Shown: piece by piece, positions 31,059 to 42,423 of the stretch
Layout: each line of letters begins with the position of its first letter
Numbering within the stretch: the first letter of the stretch is position 1
From: Xenoacremonium recifei
Taxonomy: Eukaryota; Ascomycota; Sordariomycetes; Hypocreales; Nectriaceae
Direction of reading: 5' to 3'
NCBI GenBank assembly: GCA_012184525.1
Contig: WOFQ01000010.1
Span: 434,001-498,000 of the forward strand
Length of the DNA: 64,000 nucleotides
The notes under the pieces: generated by a model
Told to the model about the DNA's origin: nothing
Database searches by the model: none
What the model saw: only the letters and a program-made list of their open reading frames with translations
Position numbers and translations under genes: made by a program

Positions 31059-33362
31059 ATGCGGTCCTTACTAAAGCAACCTCTTCTGCTACTCTCGTCG
31101 ATGGCCGCGCTTATGGCGCCGGCCTCGGCTGAGAAGATGCTGGTTTCGACCTCGCTCAACACTTGTCAAGCAAACTCGGGCTTCACTGCCAGTCTGTTCA
31201 ACGTCGTTTTCACTCCCAATAACGGCTCTGCCAACGTCAACGTCGTCGTGACGTCGTCTATTCAGGGCAAGGTCGTTTTCGACGTTGGCATTTCCGCGTA
31301 CGGTTACGAGATTATACGACAGACGGTCGACCCTTGCGACATAGGGTTGGCTGGTCTCTGCCCCATGGTCTCTGGAAAGATTCCCTTCGAGTTCAACCTG
31401 GATGTTGGCAAGAGCGCTATCGATCAGATTCCCGGTATCGCCTACAGTGTTCCCGATCTTGACGCCACCGTCCGCGTCTACGTCAACCTGACCTCTACTG
31501 GCGAGAGTGTGGCTTGCGTCGAGGCCGATGTGTCCAACGGCAAGACTGTCAACCTGCTGGGTGTCAAGTGGGCCACCGCTATTATCGCTGGTCTTGCTCT
31601 TGTCTCCTCTGCTGCTGTCTCTGGTCTTGGTCACTCCAACACCGCTTCTCACGTTGCTGCCAACTCTCTGTCTCTTTTCGGCTACTTCCAGGCTCAGGCC
31701 ATTGTCGGTCTTACCAGCGTTCACCTGCCCCCCATCGTCCAAGCTTGGACCCAGGACTTCCAGTGGTCTATGGGCATTATTCGGGTTGGTTTCATGCAGG
31801 ACATCTTCACTTGGTACCAGCGAGCTACTGGCGGAACTCCCTCGACTCTTTTCGACTCTCTTACGACCGTCTCTGTCCAAGTCGAGAAGCGAGGTCTGCC
31901 AATCGCAAACGCCGGTCTGAACATGTTCAAGCGCGGTCTCTCCATGATGCCTCGACACCTCACTAACTTAGTCGCTCGTGGTAACATCCAGACTGACTCT
32001 GGTGGTTATATCGTGTATGGCATTCAGCGTGTCGCCTTCAAGGCCAAGATCGAGTCGACCAATTTGTTTGCGACGGGACTCACGTTCTTCTGCATCTTTG
32101 TCGTCATCACCGTTATTGCTGTTGCTGCTTTCAAGGGGCTCTGCGAGCTCTTCGTTAAGAACAAGTGGATGGCTAGCGACAAGTTCCTCGAGTTCCGAAA
32201 CGGCTGGCTCACAGTCCTCAAGGGCATTCTTTTCCGAATGACCCTCATCGGTTTCCCTCAGATGGCCATCCTTTGCCTCTGGGAGTTTACTCAAGTCGAC
32301 TCACCCGCTGAAGTTGTTCTCGCCGTTTTCTTCTTCTTCGGCATGACTATTACCTTGGCATGGGGTGCCAGCAAGGTTATTCGAATCGCTCGCCGATCCG
32401 TCGCTATGCACCGCAACCCGGCCTACATCCTCTTCTCCGACCCCCAAGCTCTCAACAAGTGGGGTTTCCTTTATGTCCAGTTCCGCGCTTCCGCCTACTA
32501 TTTCATTGTCCCAGTCCTCATCTACACCTTGGTCAAGGCTATGTTCGTTGCCTTGTCCCAGAAAGCGTCAGTCGTTCAGGCTATCGGCTTTATCGTCATT
32601 GAGGCGGCTGCGCTTATCGGCGCGTCAGTTCTCCGACCTTGGATGGACAAGAGCACCAACTCTTTCAACATCGCCATCTGCGTTGTCAACTTCCTGAACG
32701 CTGTTTTCATTCTCATTTTCACTAACGTCTTCGGAGCGCCGAACATTGTTGTCGGTGTTGTTGGCGTTGTTCTCTTCGTTGTGAACGCAGCCTTCTCACT
32801 GATCCTCCTGATCATGGTTATCGTGTCGACCAGCCTGACTTTCTTCCGAAAGAACCCCGATGCCCGATACCAGTTCATGGCTGATGACCGAGCATCATTC
32901 ATGAAGTCTCAGACTCAGCTCAACACGACAACCGAGCTTGATGCTCTGGCTGCCACTGCCCGAGGAGACAAGGCCGGTTACAAGTCGCAATTGGATCTTG
33001 AGGACGACAACGACTCGTTCTCCGACAACAGCATGCGACGACGAGCCGAGCAGAACCAGTCCCAGAGCTCGTTCAGCAACCAGCCTCGATCGCCCGTGAA
33101 CCCTTCGATGCCTCTCTTCCCCGCGGATGGACAGCGTCCTCAGAGTCCATTCCGAAACGCATCGCCAAGCCCGTACGCCCGATCAGGGTCGTCCCTGGCT
33201 GGGCAGTCTCTGGCTGGCCAAAGGTCACAGAACAGCAACAGCCCTGCGGGAGGATACCGATCTCAGCACAACGCTAGGTATGTCATACCCGGAACTGCGA
33301 TTCCTGATTCGTTAACTGACTTCTCCCATAGCCCCTGGCAACGTGGTGCCGGATATGAGTGA
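31059..33362 (+). CDS. FLC/TRP-family membrane protein (ML-like plus TRP domain)
   Basis: The coding region has a signal peptide (residues 1-24, ending SAEKM), then an ML-like lipid-binding domain to about residue 165 with paired Cys (NTCQANSGF, DPCDIGLAGLCP), then a TRP-like membrane domain with about nine TM segments (starting WATAIIAGLALVSSAAVSG and including GLTFFCIFVVITVIAVAAF, AVFFFFGMTITLAWG and VVGVVGVVLFVVNAAFSLIL). A polar tail rich in Ser/Gln/Pro ends the protein. This is the architecture of yeast Flc1-3 and Pkd2, linked to FAD import into the ER, Ca2+ homeostasis and wall maintenance. Near the 3' end a GTATGT to CATAG intron of 54 nt (33278-33331, with TTAACTGAC) is in frame and free of stops. 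Spliced, the protein is 749 aa ending NASPWQRGAGYE; unspliced, 767 aa. The spliced form is preferred. The long CT-rich leader suggests strong expression. Confidence 0.87.
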   Translation: MRSLLKQPLLLLSSMAALMAPASAEKMLVSTSLNTCQANSGFTASLFNVVFTPNNGSANVNVVVTSSIQGKVVFDVGISAYGYEIIRQTVDPCDIGLAGLCPMVSGKIPFEFNLDVGKSAIDQIPGIAYSVPDLDATVRVYVNLTSTGESVACVEADVSNGKTVNLLGVKWATAIIAGLALVSSAAVSGLGHSNTASHVAANSLSLFGYFQAQAIVGLTSVHLPPIVQAWTQDFQWSMGIIRVGFMQDIFTWYQRATGGTPSTLFDSLTTVSVQVEKRGLPIANAGLNMFKRGLSMMPRHLTNLVARGNIQTDSGGYIVYGIQRVAFKAKIESTNLFATGLTFFCIFVVITVIAVAAFKGLCELFVKNKWMASDKFLEFRNGWLTVLKGILFRMTLIGFPQMAILCLWEFTQVDSPAEVVLAVFFFFGMTITLAWGASKVIRIARRSVAMHRNPAYILFSDPQALNKWGFLYVQFRASAYYFIVPVLIYTLVKAMFVALSQKASVVQAIGFIVIEAAALIGASVLRPWMDKSTNSFNIAICVVNFLNAVFILIFTNVFGAPNIVVGVVGVVLFVVNAAFSLILLIMVIVSTSLTFFRKNPDARYQFMADDRASFMKSQTQLNTTTELDALAATARGDKAGYKSQLDLEDDNDSFSDNSMRRRAEQNQSQSSFSNQPRSPVNPSMPLFPADGQRPQSPFRNASPSPYARSGSSLAGQSLAGQRSQNSNSPAGGYRSQHNARYVIPGTAIPDSLTDFSHSPWQRGAGYE

Positions 33363-35165
33363 TCACTAAATGACTTATTTGATATCTTTTGCATTTTCAA
33401 TCGCACCTCGATGAGTACCAAATCTGCTGCGACATCGTTGGCGGCGAGTACGGTTCTCCACCACTTTGGGCTACGACACGGTTCTGGGTAATTCGGTCTT
33501 CTGGATCAGCGTATCGTGCCAAATAAAACTATATACATAGTTGCGGCAGATTCACTTCTATCAGCAGTACCTTATCAAGGCCACGAGTCCACATCATATT
33601 TTCCTCAGGTCATCTTTGATTGAAAGCATGACGACGGCGTCTGCGATGAGATTTGGCGTTGGTGAACGATTGAAACCACCTGTGCTCTTACACGAGTGTT
33701 TTGCTTTGTATATATAAATCGAGTGGGAAGGCAAAGGGATGGAAAGTTTTCATTTTACACGCAGCTGGACTGGGGACAGCCTTTGCCCAAGGTAGCCAGC
33801 ACAGGAGGGGAAGATACACCAAGGGGATGTGATCTGAATCAAACAAGTACCTCTGTAGCTTAATGAATACCGTCCTGCCTGTCAAGTGTGTGCACTGCTT
33901 GGTGACGATCATGTCTTTTCCTGCATATACCCTAATCCATCAGTCTATGTCAACGCCCAAACCTTGTTTCCGAAAATATAGTCTCTGGAGACGACGGCCC
34001 GAAGTGACTTTGCGATCTGGACATGATGTCAGGTGAGGTTGGGGATCGGCGTCGGCTCCGATATCGAAGGCTCTGGAATGACAGGGCGATCGGCCGCTAG
34101 GGAGGGAGGAAGGCTTCCCATCCACGATAAGATCTGGGAAGGTTTGAGAATAGACTTTACCTGCCAGAACTAGCGAGCTGCCCATCGCTCGAGGCTAAGC
34201 GATGTATCTCGACTCTTACTAGAAGTGTTCTGGTCATAGAGAAACGACGATCCCTTTCCTGGTGAAGAGACGTCATCGTGCAAGATGGCGACGAGAAGCG
34301 TAGAGGGGGCATTGGGAGAGGACCAGGAGAGGTTCCTACAAGATCGAGGGTGAGCAAGACCATGCTGGTCATGTAGCAAGCCCATGAGTCGGTCGGAAGG
34401 AAGCGAGGCCTTGTGGTCTCTCTCGATGCGAAACCGCCTCATCGATCGAAGTCATATTGGACTCACGATAGGCAATCTTCATGAACAGCAGAACCCAATG
34501 ACAATCATTCTCATAATATACTATTGCATTTCTATGTGCGGTCATGAAGAACAGAAGAAACACGCAAATGAGGCGCTGTGAAATGTTGATGAAGAATTAG
34601 AAGGAAATTTATATGAGACTGAATAAATCTGTCACCAGCATCAGAGCGATGCGAGACCACCATAATATCCCCAAATCCGAACGACCAAAAACCAGTATTA
34701 CATACAACATGTCTAGTTGTATGATGAAAGAAATCCGTCTTAATCCGTTGTCCCAATATCCTAGCCTCATCCAAGAATGCCACTTATCGCCATCTAATGT
34801 CTCACATCTAAGACATCTTAGATAATATTACACCAGCCTCCTCATTTTCCCCCTCTCCTCGCGCTCTCTCTCATACAAAAGAAAAGTAGTCGAATGATCG
34901 TGATTCTGTTTTTACAAAGAAGCTCGCTGAAGGTTTTTTGTCTTTGATCCTCCTGCGTCTCCGTCTCCTGTCCCAGTGTCTCCTGGAAAAGGGGGGAAAG
35001 AAGTGAAGCAAAGGAAAGACTGAAGGGAACCCGCCAGAGAAAAGACAACGGGGTATGAAAGGAACGCCTGTGGTAATGTATGTGTTTGAATCAGCAAACT
35101 TCTCTCAGCTGCAGCGCTTCATCAAGTCGGGATGAAGAAGGCTGGCGGAGGATTCGGGCTGAAGG
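33363..35165. other. convergent intergenic region
   Basis: 1.8 kb of AT-richer DNA between the convergent FLC-type gene and wetA. It contains only short open frames. A CT/GA-rich stretch at 34835-35040 lies in the probable wetA 3' UTR. Nothing is supported. Confidence 0.5.
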
Positions 35166-36857
35166 TCAGAAAGCAGCAAAGCCCTGCTCCATGAGTTTTT
35201 CCACATCTCCACCAGCTGCTTGAACGGCCTTCATCGCCGCTTCACTGAGCCTTCTCCTCCTCTCCATCGCCTCCCTCTCACGCCGCGCCTTCGTCTTGGA
35301 GCTCCCGCTCGGCGCCACGCCCGTCATCAGGAGACCCCCGTCGTTGGGCGTGAAGTTGACGAAGCCGATCTCGCCGCTGGGCTCCCGCGACCGCCGCTGC
35401 TTGCGCATTGTCGTCGGCGTCCCCGGCGGCATGCCCCGGCCGGAGGCGCTGCGCACCGAGGAGATGGAGCCGCCCGAGCTCTGGCGCGAGTGCTGGGCCG
35501 GTGTGGGTGAGGCGGATGGCGCGCGCGTCTTGCGGATGGGCGAGCAGGACAGATGGCGGGCTCCCGACGAGGGCGCTCGCGGCGGCCGGTGCTGGCGCTC
35601 GGTGGCCGGCACGGGGGGCACCGGCGGAGGTAAGTAAGTCTGGCCGTTGACGGATATCTCGTGGACCATGGGCGGCTGTTGTGGCGCTGGTCTGGGTTGC
35701 GGCATGTGAATCATCAGCCCAGCCGCACTGGCATCTGGGAGGTGCTGGTACTCATACGGGAGCTCAGAGTGCTGAGCGTGCATGGCCATGTTCATGTGGG
35801 CATGCTTCTGGTGCTCGGCGAACTGTTCGCCGTTCTGGTTCTGGTTGATGAGGTTGAGATCCCACCATCCCGAGTCCTGGTGAGCCACGTACTCGGGGTG
35901 AGGCCACTGCTGACCCGGCGCCGGGGCGGGAACGGGCTGGTGAGTCCAGGTTGTTGTCGGGACCATCTCCGGCGGGTAGTTGCCCGGCTCTTGTTTCACC
36001 ACCGGCGACTCGGCGGGAGTGTAGACGCCGTTGTGACTGAAGAAGCGCATCGACGCGGGTTGCGCCGGGGGTGGAACCTCAGTGAAAGGGTCGTCACAGT
36101 ACCCGTGGATGAAATTCATGTCCTGCTTGGTTGTCGGCGACACATTATACGGCTCATTGTTATACTCAGAGGGCTGTTGTCTCATAGCCGGCGGCGGGTT
36201 GTCCATTGTCGGCGAGCCCGGGCGGTCTATGGAGATGGGCATAGGCTTCTTCGACTTCCTCAGCTTGCCGGCCTTTCGGATCGTTGATGAGAGCGCCTCA
36301 ACGAACTTGTTCTGTTTCCGGGCCGTGGTGGTGTTGGGAGCCGTGGGAGACTGAGGCTGAGAGGCCGGGACAGGCGCAGGCTTGGTGGGCGAGTGCAACG
36401 AGATACCTTCCAGGCGAGGCAACTCCGTGTCGGACATGGATGCGCGAGGCAGGCTGTGGAGCTGTAAGTGAGGCGGCACCTTGAGAGGCTTATCCCCATT
36501 GCCCAGGGTGAGATGTTGAGGGTTGATCTCATGATGGGGCGCGCTGGCGACACTCAGCGTGTGGCCGGCTTGTGAGCTGTTGGACAGAAGATCGAAGTCA
36601 TCCTCGGTTGTCGAAACGCCTGATGAGGCTGTTGATTCGGCGGCTTGATCTAGCATCAGGCCATGCGGGAGTCCAGCCAGCGCGGAGTCATCGCCGTGAA
36701 GGTCACCCATGGCGTTGGCCATCTCGGGGTCGAAGTTGATGAACTCTCCAAAGAACTCATTCGACAGGTCGTTTGAAGTATCCTCAAGGTCCTGCCAGAA
36801 GAAGCCCGGATCGCGGTCGACGGGCTCGACCCGATAGGGCAAAGTCCAAGAGGCCAT
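35166..36857 (-). CDS. wetA: developmental regulator WetA
   Basis: A single exon of 563 aa. The diagnostic WetA C-terminus is present at about residues 490-560: EIGFVNFTPNDGGLLMTGVA, then SGSSKTKARREREAMERRRR and LSEAAMKAVQAAGGDVEKL. The rest is a disordered Pro/Ser/Gln/His-rich region. The N-terminus is MASWTLPYRVEPVDRDPGF, with WQDLEDTSNDLSNEFFGEF close behind, matching the conserved N-terminal acidic segment of Sordariomycete homologues. In Aspergillus and relatives WetA acts after BrlA and AbaA in conidium maturation, controlling wall completion, trehalose and long-term viability. The start at 36857 is chosen because the family similarity begins there; an in-frame ATG at 36992 would add 45 low-complexity residues. 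The upstream 1.6 kb carries clustered AbaA-type sites. Confidence 0.92.
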   Translation of the reverse strand: MASWTLPYRVEPVDRDPGFFWQDLEDTSNDLSNEFFGEFINFDPEMANAMGDLHGDDSALAGLPHGLMLDQAAESTASSGVSTTEDDFDLLSNSSQAGHTLSVASAPHHEINPQHLTLGNGDKPLKVPPHLQLHSLPRASMSDTELPRLEGISLHSPTKPAPVPASQPQSPTAPNTTTARKQNKFVEALSSTIRKAGKLRKSKKPMPISIDRPGSPTMDNPPPAMRQQPSEYNNEPYNVSPTTKQDMNFIHGYCDDPFTEVPPPAQPASMRFFSHNGVYTPAESPVVKQEPGNYPPEMVPTTTWTHQPVPAPAPGQQWPHPEYVAHQDSGWWDLNLINQNQNGEQFAEHQKHAHMNMAMHAQHSELPYEYQHLPDASAAGLMIHMPQPRPAPQQPPMVHEISVNGQTYLPPPVPPVPATERQHRPPRAPSSGARHLSCSPIRKTRAPSASPTPAQHSRQSSGGSISSVRSASGRGMPPGTPTTMRKQRRSREPSGEIGFVNFTPNDGGLLMTGVAPSGSSKTKARREREAMERRRRLSEAAMKAVQAAGGDVEKLMEQGFAAF

Positions 36858-39326
36858 CGGTTTCGTCGTCGCAGAGTGTAGTACGCGCACCACGGAGGGT
36901 GGATGTGGAGTGGTGGTGGGATCTTGGTGTTTTGATGGGTTGAAGGAGTTGGGTTTCGGGGGCCAAAGCTCGAGCGATGAGGACGAAACCAACTTGAGGG
37001 AGAAGAAGAGACGGGAGACAGAATGGAAGAATCAGAGTTTCAAGGCGAGAGTCATGAGAAGAAGAGGCTCGGCGGAGCCAAGAGAGCGGGAGCAGGCCGG
37101 GAGACGTGGAGCCACCGACCAGCAACAACAAAACAGAGGCAGCGAGAGCTTCTTCGAGGAAGCTGTGGATAGCGCCGAGTGGGCAAATGGGCAGCTGGCA
37201 GCCGTAGCCGTGGCCGTCAGTAGCATCAGCAACGGTCGAGCCGTCTCCAGGGCAAAGTCTTGGGGCCAGAGGTTGGAGGAATGCTCGGGGCTATGGGGTC
37301 GCATTCCATCGAGGCGAGGATCCCGCGATCTCGCCCAAACCCAAAATCGGACAGGCCCAAAGGTTCAGGTACCCCAAGCAAGGTTTTGCGCGTAGCCTGA
37401 TTCTTGCTGGGCAGAAGAGACAAGTCGTTTCTGGCTGGCAGAGGAGGCGAAAGGGGGGGCAGAAGCGAGGACGGACGGGTGAGAGAGGACGAGGTTCGTA
37501 AGATGTAAGTAAGCAACAATGGAACTGTCGAGTCGGGGGTTCTTTGATGGACCGGCGAACAAACAAGTCCGCTTAGACCTCAAAGGGCGTTCGAGTCCTC
37601 AAAGAAAGGGCAATGCGACGCCGGGCCAGGCTCTGGACCTTGCATGCCACTCCCAGCTTGCGGGTGATCGGTCCATCCAGCCCATCCGTCCATCCAGTCA
37701 CGGCATTGAACCGATCAGGCCGCTTCCCGTAGGAGAGACATTCTCATTCACTCGCTGTGCGGAATATAGTCAAATGGCAGCTGTGAACGGGGGTGTCGAT
37801 GCGCAGGGCTGAACGTCTTGTTGGTCCTGATGGCCCAAGCTGGGAGGCACAACACCGTGCTGTGGCTGACCCGAAGGGCCTTTCCTTGCTTCCGCATGGT
37901 TTCATCGCGTAGTTCTCGATCCATTGACATCCCGGCGTTCTCTCCTTGCATAATGCACGCTGAGCCTCCGCGACTCCTTGCATGGGTCTTTCAGCGGCCT
38001 GCATGTATGTATGTATCGTCGACCTAACAATAGGTTTGCAATTCAGGCACCTCATTCACGGGCAATTGTCCATCCGGGCCGTCGAGTTCAGCTCCCCGCG
38101 CCTGGGGCACTTTAATGAGACTGCGTAGCCGTTTTGTCTCACTCAAGAATGCCCGTCCATCGCCCCGAACAACACCCGCGCTGCTTCATCTCCCAGCGAC
38201 ACACCTTTCTAAGTCAACTTCGTCACCGGCTGGGCTGCCATGGTGATGACGATAGCGCGGGAATTGGCTGGGCGGCCAGACCCGACGACGTGGGATCCGG
38301 TGCTCCAAGGACAAGCCAGCCTTGCCGTAGAGCGAGCCTTATTCTGCGATCTGGTCGGGAACCTGCATGAGATGCCACACGATAACGATAGTTGCGCCCG
38401 ACCGTGAAGCCGTCCACTTGGAATGACCGTCTTAGCGCACTATCGTCTGCCCATGTGGCTCCCTTCGAGTCATGGCCGTTGGTTGCCCACGCTTGTTGGG
38501 CTCTGGCTCTCTACTACAGAGTACGGAGTGCATTAGCGGCCGGCCGTTGTCCCAAACTTGGGCTGCTGACCTCAGTGAAGCCATCGCGATCCTGTCTTCA
38601 CAAGCTTTTCACGTAGTCCAAGAAGAGTTAAGCCAGTGGCAAGAAATTTGAGTGGTTAAGAGCGTGGTTTATCATCGCGCCTGTTCCATTGACTTTGACA
38701 GCTATTCGTAGGCGCCGTGTAAATACATAAGGCATATAGGGAATTACCATCCCGATCCCACCAATTGATCAAAGTAGTTTGCGCCAGACACCAGCCTGTC
38801 GGTATCATTTCCCACCATATCCCGTGTGCTCGTCTTATCTAGAGCGTTTCCAGTATCCGTCCTGTCCCTCAAACCGTAATCTGCAAACCCAGACACGGGG
38901 TAACTCCGTGGAATTGTCTCCCAGATCACTGAGACCCGCGCGCCAGTGTAATTTCAATCCATAACCGAACGTAACCAAAACCAATCATCTTGATAAAACA
39001 AGAACAGAAAAGAAACAGAAAAAACGCCATCAAATCCCGGTTTCCGATTGCAAATTCCCCGTCGATCCAATATTCCAGGTGGCTTGTGCCTCGCCAAGGT
39101 CTAATTCGTCCCGTTCCGTGATAACGCCGGAGCCGTCGATTACGCCTTATCGTTGCTCATGTTTGCCGATTCCGTGCGCCGCATATGTCCAGTATGTACA
39201 ACTAAGTGTAGAGGTGAGGAAGAGAAGTGTCGATCGATTGACCATTAGGTGGGGAGGCCGACGATCGGGTATCAAGGTAGTCGTAAATAAAGAGGTGGTG
39301 TAGTATCCCGGGGGTGAAGAGTATCG
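36858..39326. other. wetA upstream region
   Basis: 2.5 kb between wetA and the next gene's 3' end, without a supported gene. Open frames near 36910-37400 on both strands are GC- and Ala/Ser-biased and lie in the probable wetA leader. A (GTAT)n run occurs at about 38003-38013 and one GTACGGAGT motif at about 38522. Confidence 0.5.
37020..38425. promoter_or_regulatory. six AbaA-type CATTCY sites upstream of wetA
   Basis: CATTCC/CATTCT, or the reverse complement, occurs at 37020, 37278, 37302, 37739, 38046-38151 (the copy at 38146) and 38420, that is 0.16 to 1.57 kb upstream of the wetA start. CATTCY is the established binding site of the TEA/ATTS regulator AbaA, which activates wetA in Aspergillus. 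Random expectation for both strands over this span is about one to two. Function is inferred. Confidence 0.4.
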
Positions 39327-40223
39327 TCAATTTGAACAGCTGACAAGCGCTGAAGAAGACTCGCCGGTTTCGGTCTTCCTTCGGTGCTTGCTTTTCTGTC
39401 CTCGACGTCTCATCCGCGGGCGGCAGTGGACAAGATTCTTGCAGCGGCTTGCTGCCTCGGCGGACGTCTTGTAGCGAAGTCCGTACTTCTTGGCGATGCC
39501 ACCAGGAGCGCTGGCATCGCGCAACGAGACAACCGATTCCAGCCAGGAGAAATCGTCCGCTTCGTCACAATATCCTTCGTCGACCTGGATAGGGCCGAGA
39601 TGAAGATCGAAATCGGACCGGCGAGAGGCTTCAATGTCTGGGTCAGGTACCAATGGCGTTGCTGAGCGCGGTGGCGGACGAATAGTACATTGACTTCCGC
39701 AATTAAGCATAGCGAGCATATTCTCCGAGCTCGAGTGTTTGGGCGCGGGGCGTCGATTGGGAGCGGGAGCAGGAGCAATGCCCCAGAAGTCGTCATCTCT
39801 GTCGGTCTGCATTGCCACGTCCTCGGTGTTGGCAAGCCATCGCATTAAATCCTCGTCGGGTTCTAATGGTGGCGAGAGCGTTGACGGGTCGTCCAACCAA
39901 TTGGGCGACGGCTGGCGCAAGCTCTGGTTCCGCAGCTGATGGGCGAGCTGCTCAACGGGTCGGTCGTCACTTTGTTGGGAACGGCATTCTGGATTTGGTG
40001 GTGGTGAAACGAGATCCGGTGCGTTGGTTGTGTTGGTGATGCTGCTGCTGTTGGGCGCAACGTGGGATTCAGAGACAAACCCCAATCCCTGGCCCGGGGC
40101 CATGGTTGTGGATTCGCAGCTGGAGCTGTGCGCAGGTGGATTATTATTATGCGGTGCGCCCCCCGTGGACGAGGGATCGGGATTGGGATCCCCTCGTGCA
40201 CCATCCGTGGGAGGCTCGCACAT
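39327..40223 (-). CDS. unknown Pro/Ser-rich protein with basic C-terminus
   Basis: A single exon of 298 aa that I do not recognise. The first 110 residues are Pro/Ser/Asn/Thr-rich and probably disordered. The middle is acidic with short hydrophobic motifs (DEDLMRWLANTEDVAMQ, DDDFWGIAPAPAP, DDFSWLESVVSLRDA). The end is strongly basic (CRPRMRRRGQKSKHRRK), compatible with a nuclear localisation signal. Alternating acidic/aromatic motifs next to a basic cluster would suit a regulatory protein, but there is no DNA-binding fold. There is no signal peptide or TM segment. It sits upstream of wetA in the same orientation, with about 2.5 kb between them. The reading frame is clean and longer than chance, so a real gene is likely. 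Confidence 0.6.
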   Translation of the reverse strand: MCEPPTDGARGDPNPDPSSTGGAPHNNNPPAHSSSCESTTMAPGQGLGFVSESHVAPNSSSITNTTNAPDLVSPPPNPECRSQQSDDRPVEQLAHQLRNQSLRQPSPNWLDDPSTLSPPLEPDEDLMRWLANTEDVAMQTDRDDDFWGIAPAPAPNRRPAPKHSSSENMLAMLNCGSQCTIRPPPRSATPLVPDPDIEASRRSDFDLHLGPIQVDEGYCDEADDFSWLESVVSLRDASAPGGIAKKYGLRYKTSAEAASRCKNLVHCRPRMRRRGQKSKHRRKTETGESSSALVSCSN

Positions 40224-42401
40224 GGCTGAGCGGACGAAGGCTCATCTGCATGGGAGACGAGGTTGCCCGGCGAGACTGGTGAGAGAGCTGGTGATGGAGG
40301 AGAAGAACAGATGCAAGTTGGGAAAAGAAAGGAGGTCCGTGGGAGCCGGGAAGCGAGACGAGACGAGAGCAGCAGGGGAGGGAGGCCCAGCTATTATGAA
40401 GGCATCCACGGCGCTGCGCTAAGGTTCACAGGCGTTGACGCCGCCCGTCGCTGGGGTGGAGCGACCTGGAGGACGGACTCGACAGCCCATCAATGGTACC
40501 GACAGCCAGGGACAGTGAGGCCCAGGACATGGGTTCCAGTGGGCTTTCCAGTGGGGACGCCGCCTAGGATGATTTTCCAGTGGAGGGTGGCTTGGCATTC
40601 TAGACGCACTCCATTGACCGCAGCGAGGATCTAGATTGCCCTGCAGGTACATGTACTGAGTACAGTCAGAAACCACGGACAGCAGAGCAGCCCAAGGATC
40701 TGGTCGGCGGGTTGATTGACGCTGAAGCTGCCTGCCTGCCTGGCGGTCCAGACGATCCGGCCTCGTGCGTGGCCTCTGTCGCGCGCTCTCCGGGACGCTG
40801 GAATGGCGGCCGGCCATGGGGAGTTGGGCTGGGGAAATTTTGGGGGACTCGAGCGACGGGAGGAAAGACACCAGCCTTGCTGGAAGAGGAACAGAGCGCT
40901 GGAGCTAGCAGCAGGCCACAGGTGCCTCCTGCCTTACCTTGCATACGGCACCAGATCCAGCCTAACAGGAAGAAGATGGTGGTGAGAGTGGTCTTGCTTA
41001 GGGCCTGACTTCGTGCCCCGAGTCCCCGACTGTCCATCACAATTGGCCTGGAAAGCACGAGCCTCCCTCACCTCAATCATCTACCCCTCGCCAATCCAAT
41101 GCCACCCACCCCGTGAACAGCAAGCTTCTCATCTGCTTCCGTCCACCAGGAAAAGCATATCGCCACACGCGGCGATAGCTGCTAACACGGCACAGCCAAG
41201 ATTCGCCGCTGCAAGCGAGCTTTGGGTACCATTCCAGCGGGCCAGAGGTGTGACGCAGAGAACGAGAACCTGATCCCTCGCTGTCCAATGCTGTCAGCCC
41301 GTCTGCCAGGTGCTAAGTGTGCGGCACCGGATCCTCGTAGTGCAGACCCGGACGATACCTGAGACCACGAGTTTGGACTGGTGGTATCCTTGTCCGCTAG
41401 CAAGGCAGGGTTCCCTCCAGGTCCCGGCTACTGGATGTACCGCCCTGTAGGGGTGGCCAAACACCCACCCCCCATTCCCATGTGCACCACGTTCTCGGAT
41501 GGGCAGTTCATACGTGAGCTCGTGTAGTTTCGAAGAAGGTTTTTGGAATGCGCAGCATGTGCTCCGTTGCCCATTCTCCGGACTGGATAGCCCGGTTCTT
41601 GGAATCAGCAAGCTTCTGTGGTAGACTTCGAAACGCCGATGACCCTGTCGCAGCCACACCTCTGGTAGACCACGCCTCGTACACAGTTCCCTCGTCAACT
41701 TCATTCCCTTTTACTGTACAAGCTCCACTGGTCCTGCTTTGCAGAAAGATCGCCCTACGCCACCAGCGTCTGGTTGAGCTGAGTACCATTAACGGGCCTC
41801 TCCCCGCCCCAACCACGATATTAGCCCTTGAGACGGGACGGTGTCCTCCGCACTCCAATGTCGATTGCCGATATTGTCCAGGCAATAGTCGGGTGGCTCG
41901 AGGTCCAATGGAACGTGCCGAGCTGTCAATCGAGGCAGGGTGAATCAAGGCCTACCACGAAGGGGCGGCAGAAAAGTCCCCGTATCAGGTCTCGAGTCCA
42001 TCTTCAGCGAGCGAGGGTCTACTTCACGGAATGACGCTGAGATGCAGCTACTAGTCGCCCACGTGTGAGTTTGGGTTCGAGACATCGATTCCCTCGTGGT
42101 GAGTCCCTGGACCATTGGTCGGGGCGGAGTTGCTTTTTGCTTCTAGAGCCCAGGACTAAATATCGTCAGTTGCCGCATTCCAGGAGGAGCTGAGAGCTGA
42201 TCAGCGAAACGTCGAGCAGGCACAGCCTAACGGGAGTCTGAGCTTCCGGCTTTCAGATTACGCCACGACGGATGATGACCGTCCCATCTCGACGGAGGTG
42301 GATTAGATAGGCCTCGATGGCGGGAGGGGAGCAAGATCGAACAGCAGCCTCGACTACCTTGGCTACGGTGACCTCGAGCGCCTCAATGGCGCCAGCTTGA
42401 C

Positions 42402-42423
42402 GCTGCTGCAGCTGCAGCTGCAG
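42402..42423. repeat. CTGCAG hexamer repeat
   Basis: About three and a half copies of the self-complementary hexamer CTGCAG, able to fold back on itself. Simple repeat with no assigned function. Confidence 0.8.

Noticed and set aside
31089..31958. 289-codon minus-strand frame opposite the FLC/TRP gene
   Set aside because: It lies wholly antisense to well-supported coding DNA with strong codon bias, which creates long shadow frames. Its composition is repetitive and it shows no domain.
35661..36287. 208-codon plus-strand frame opposite wetA
   Set aside because: Antisense shadow of the GC-rich, low-complexity wetA coding region; Arg/Leu/Val-biased.
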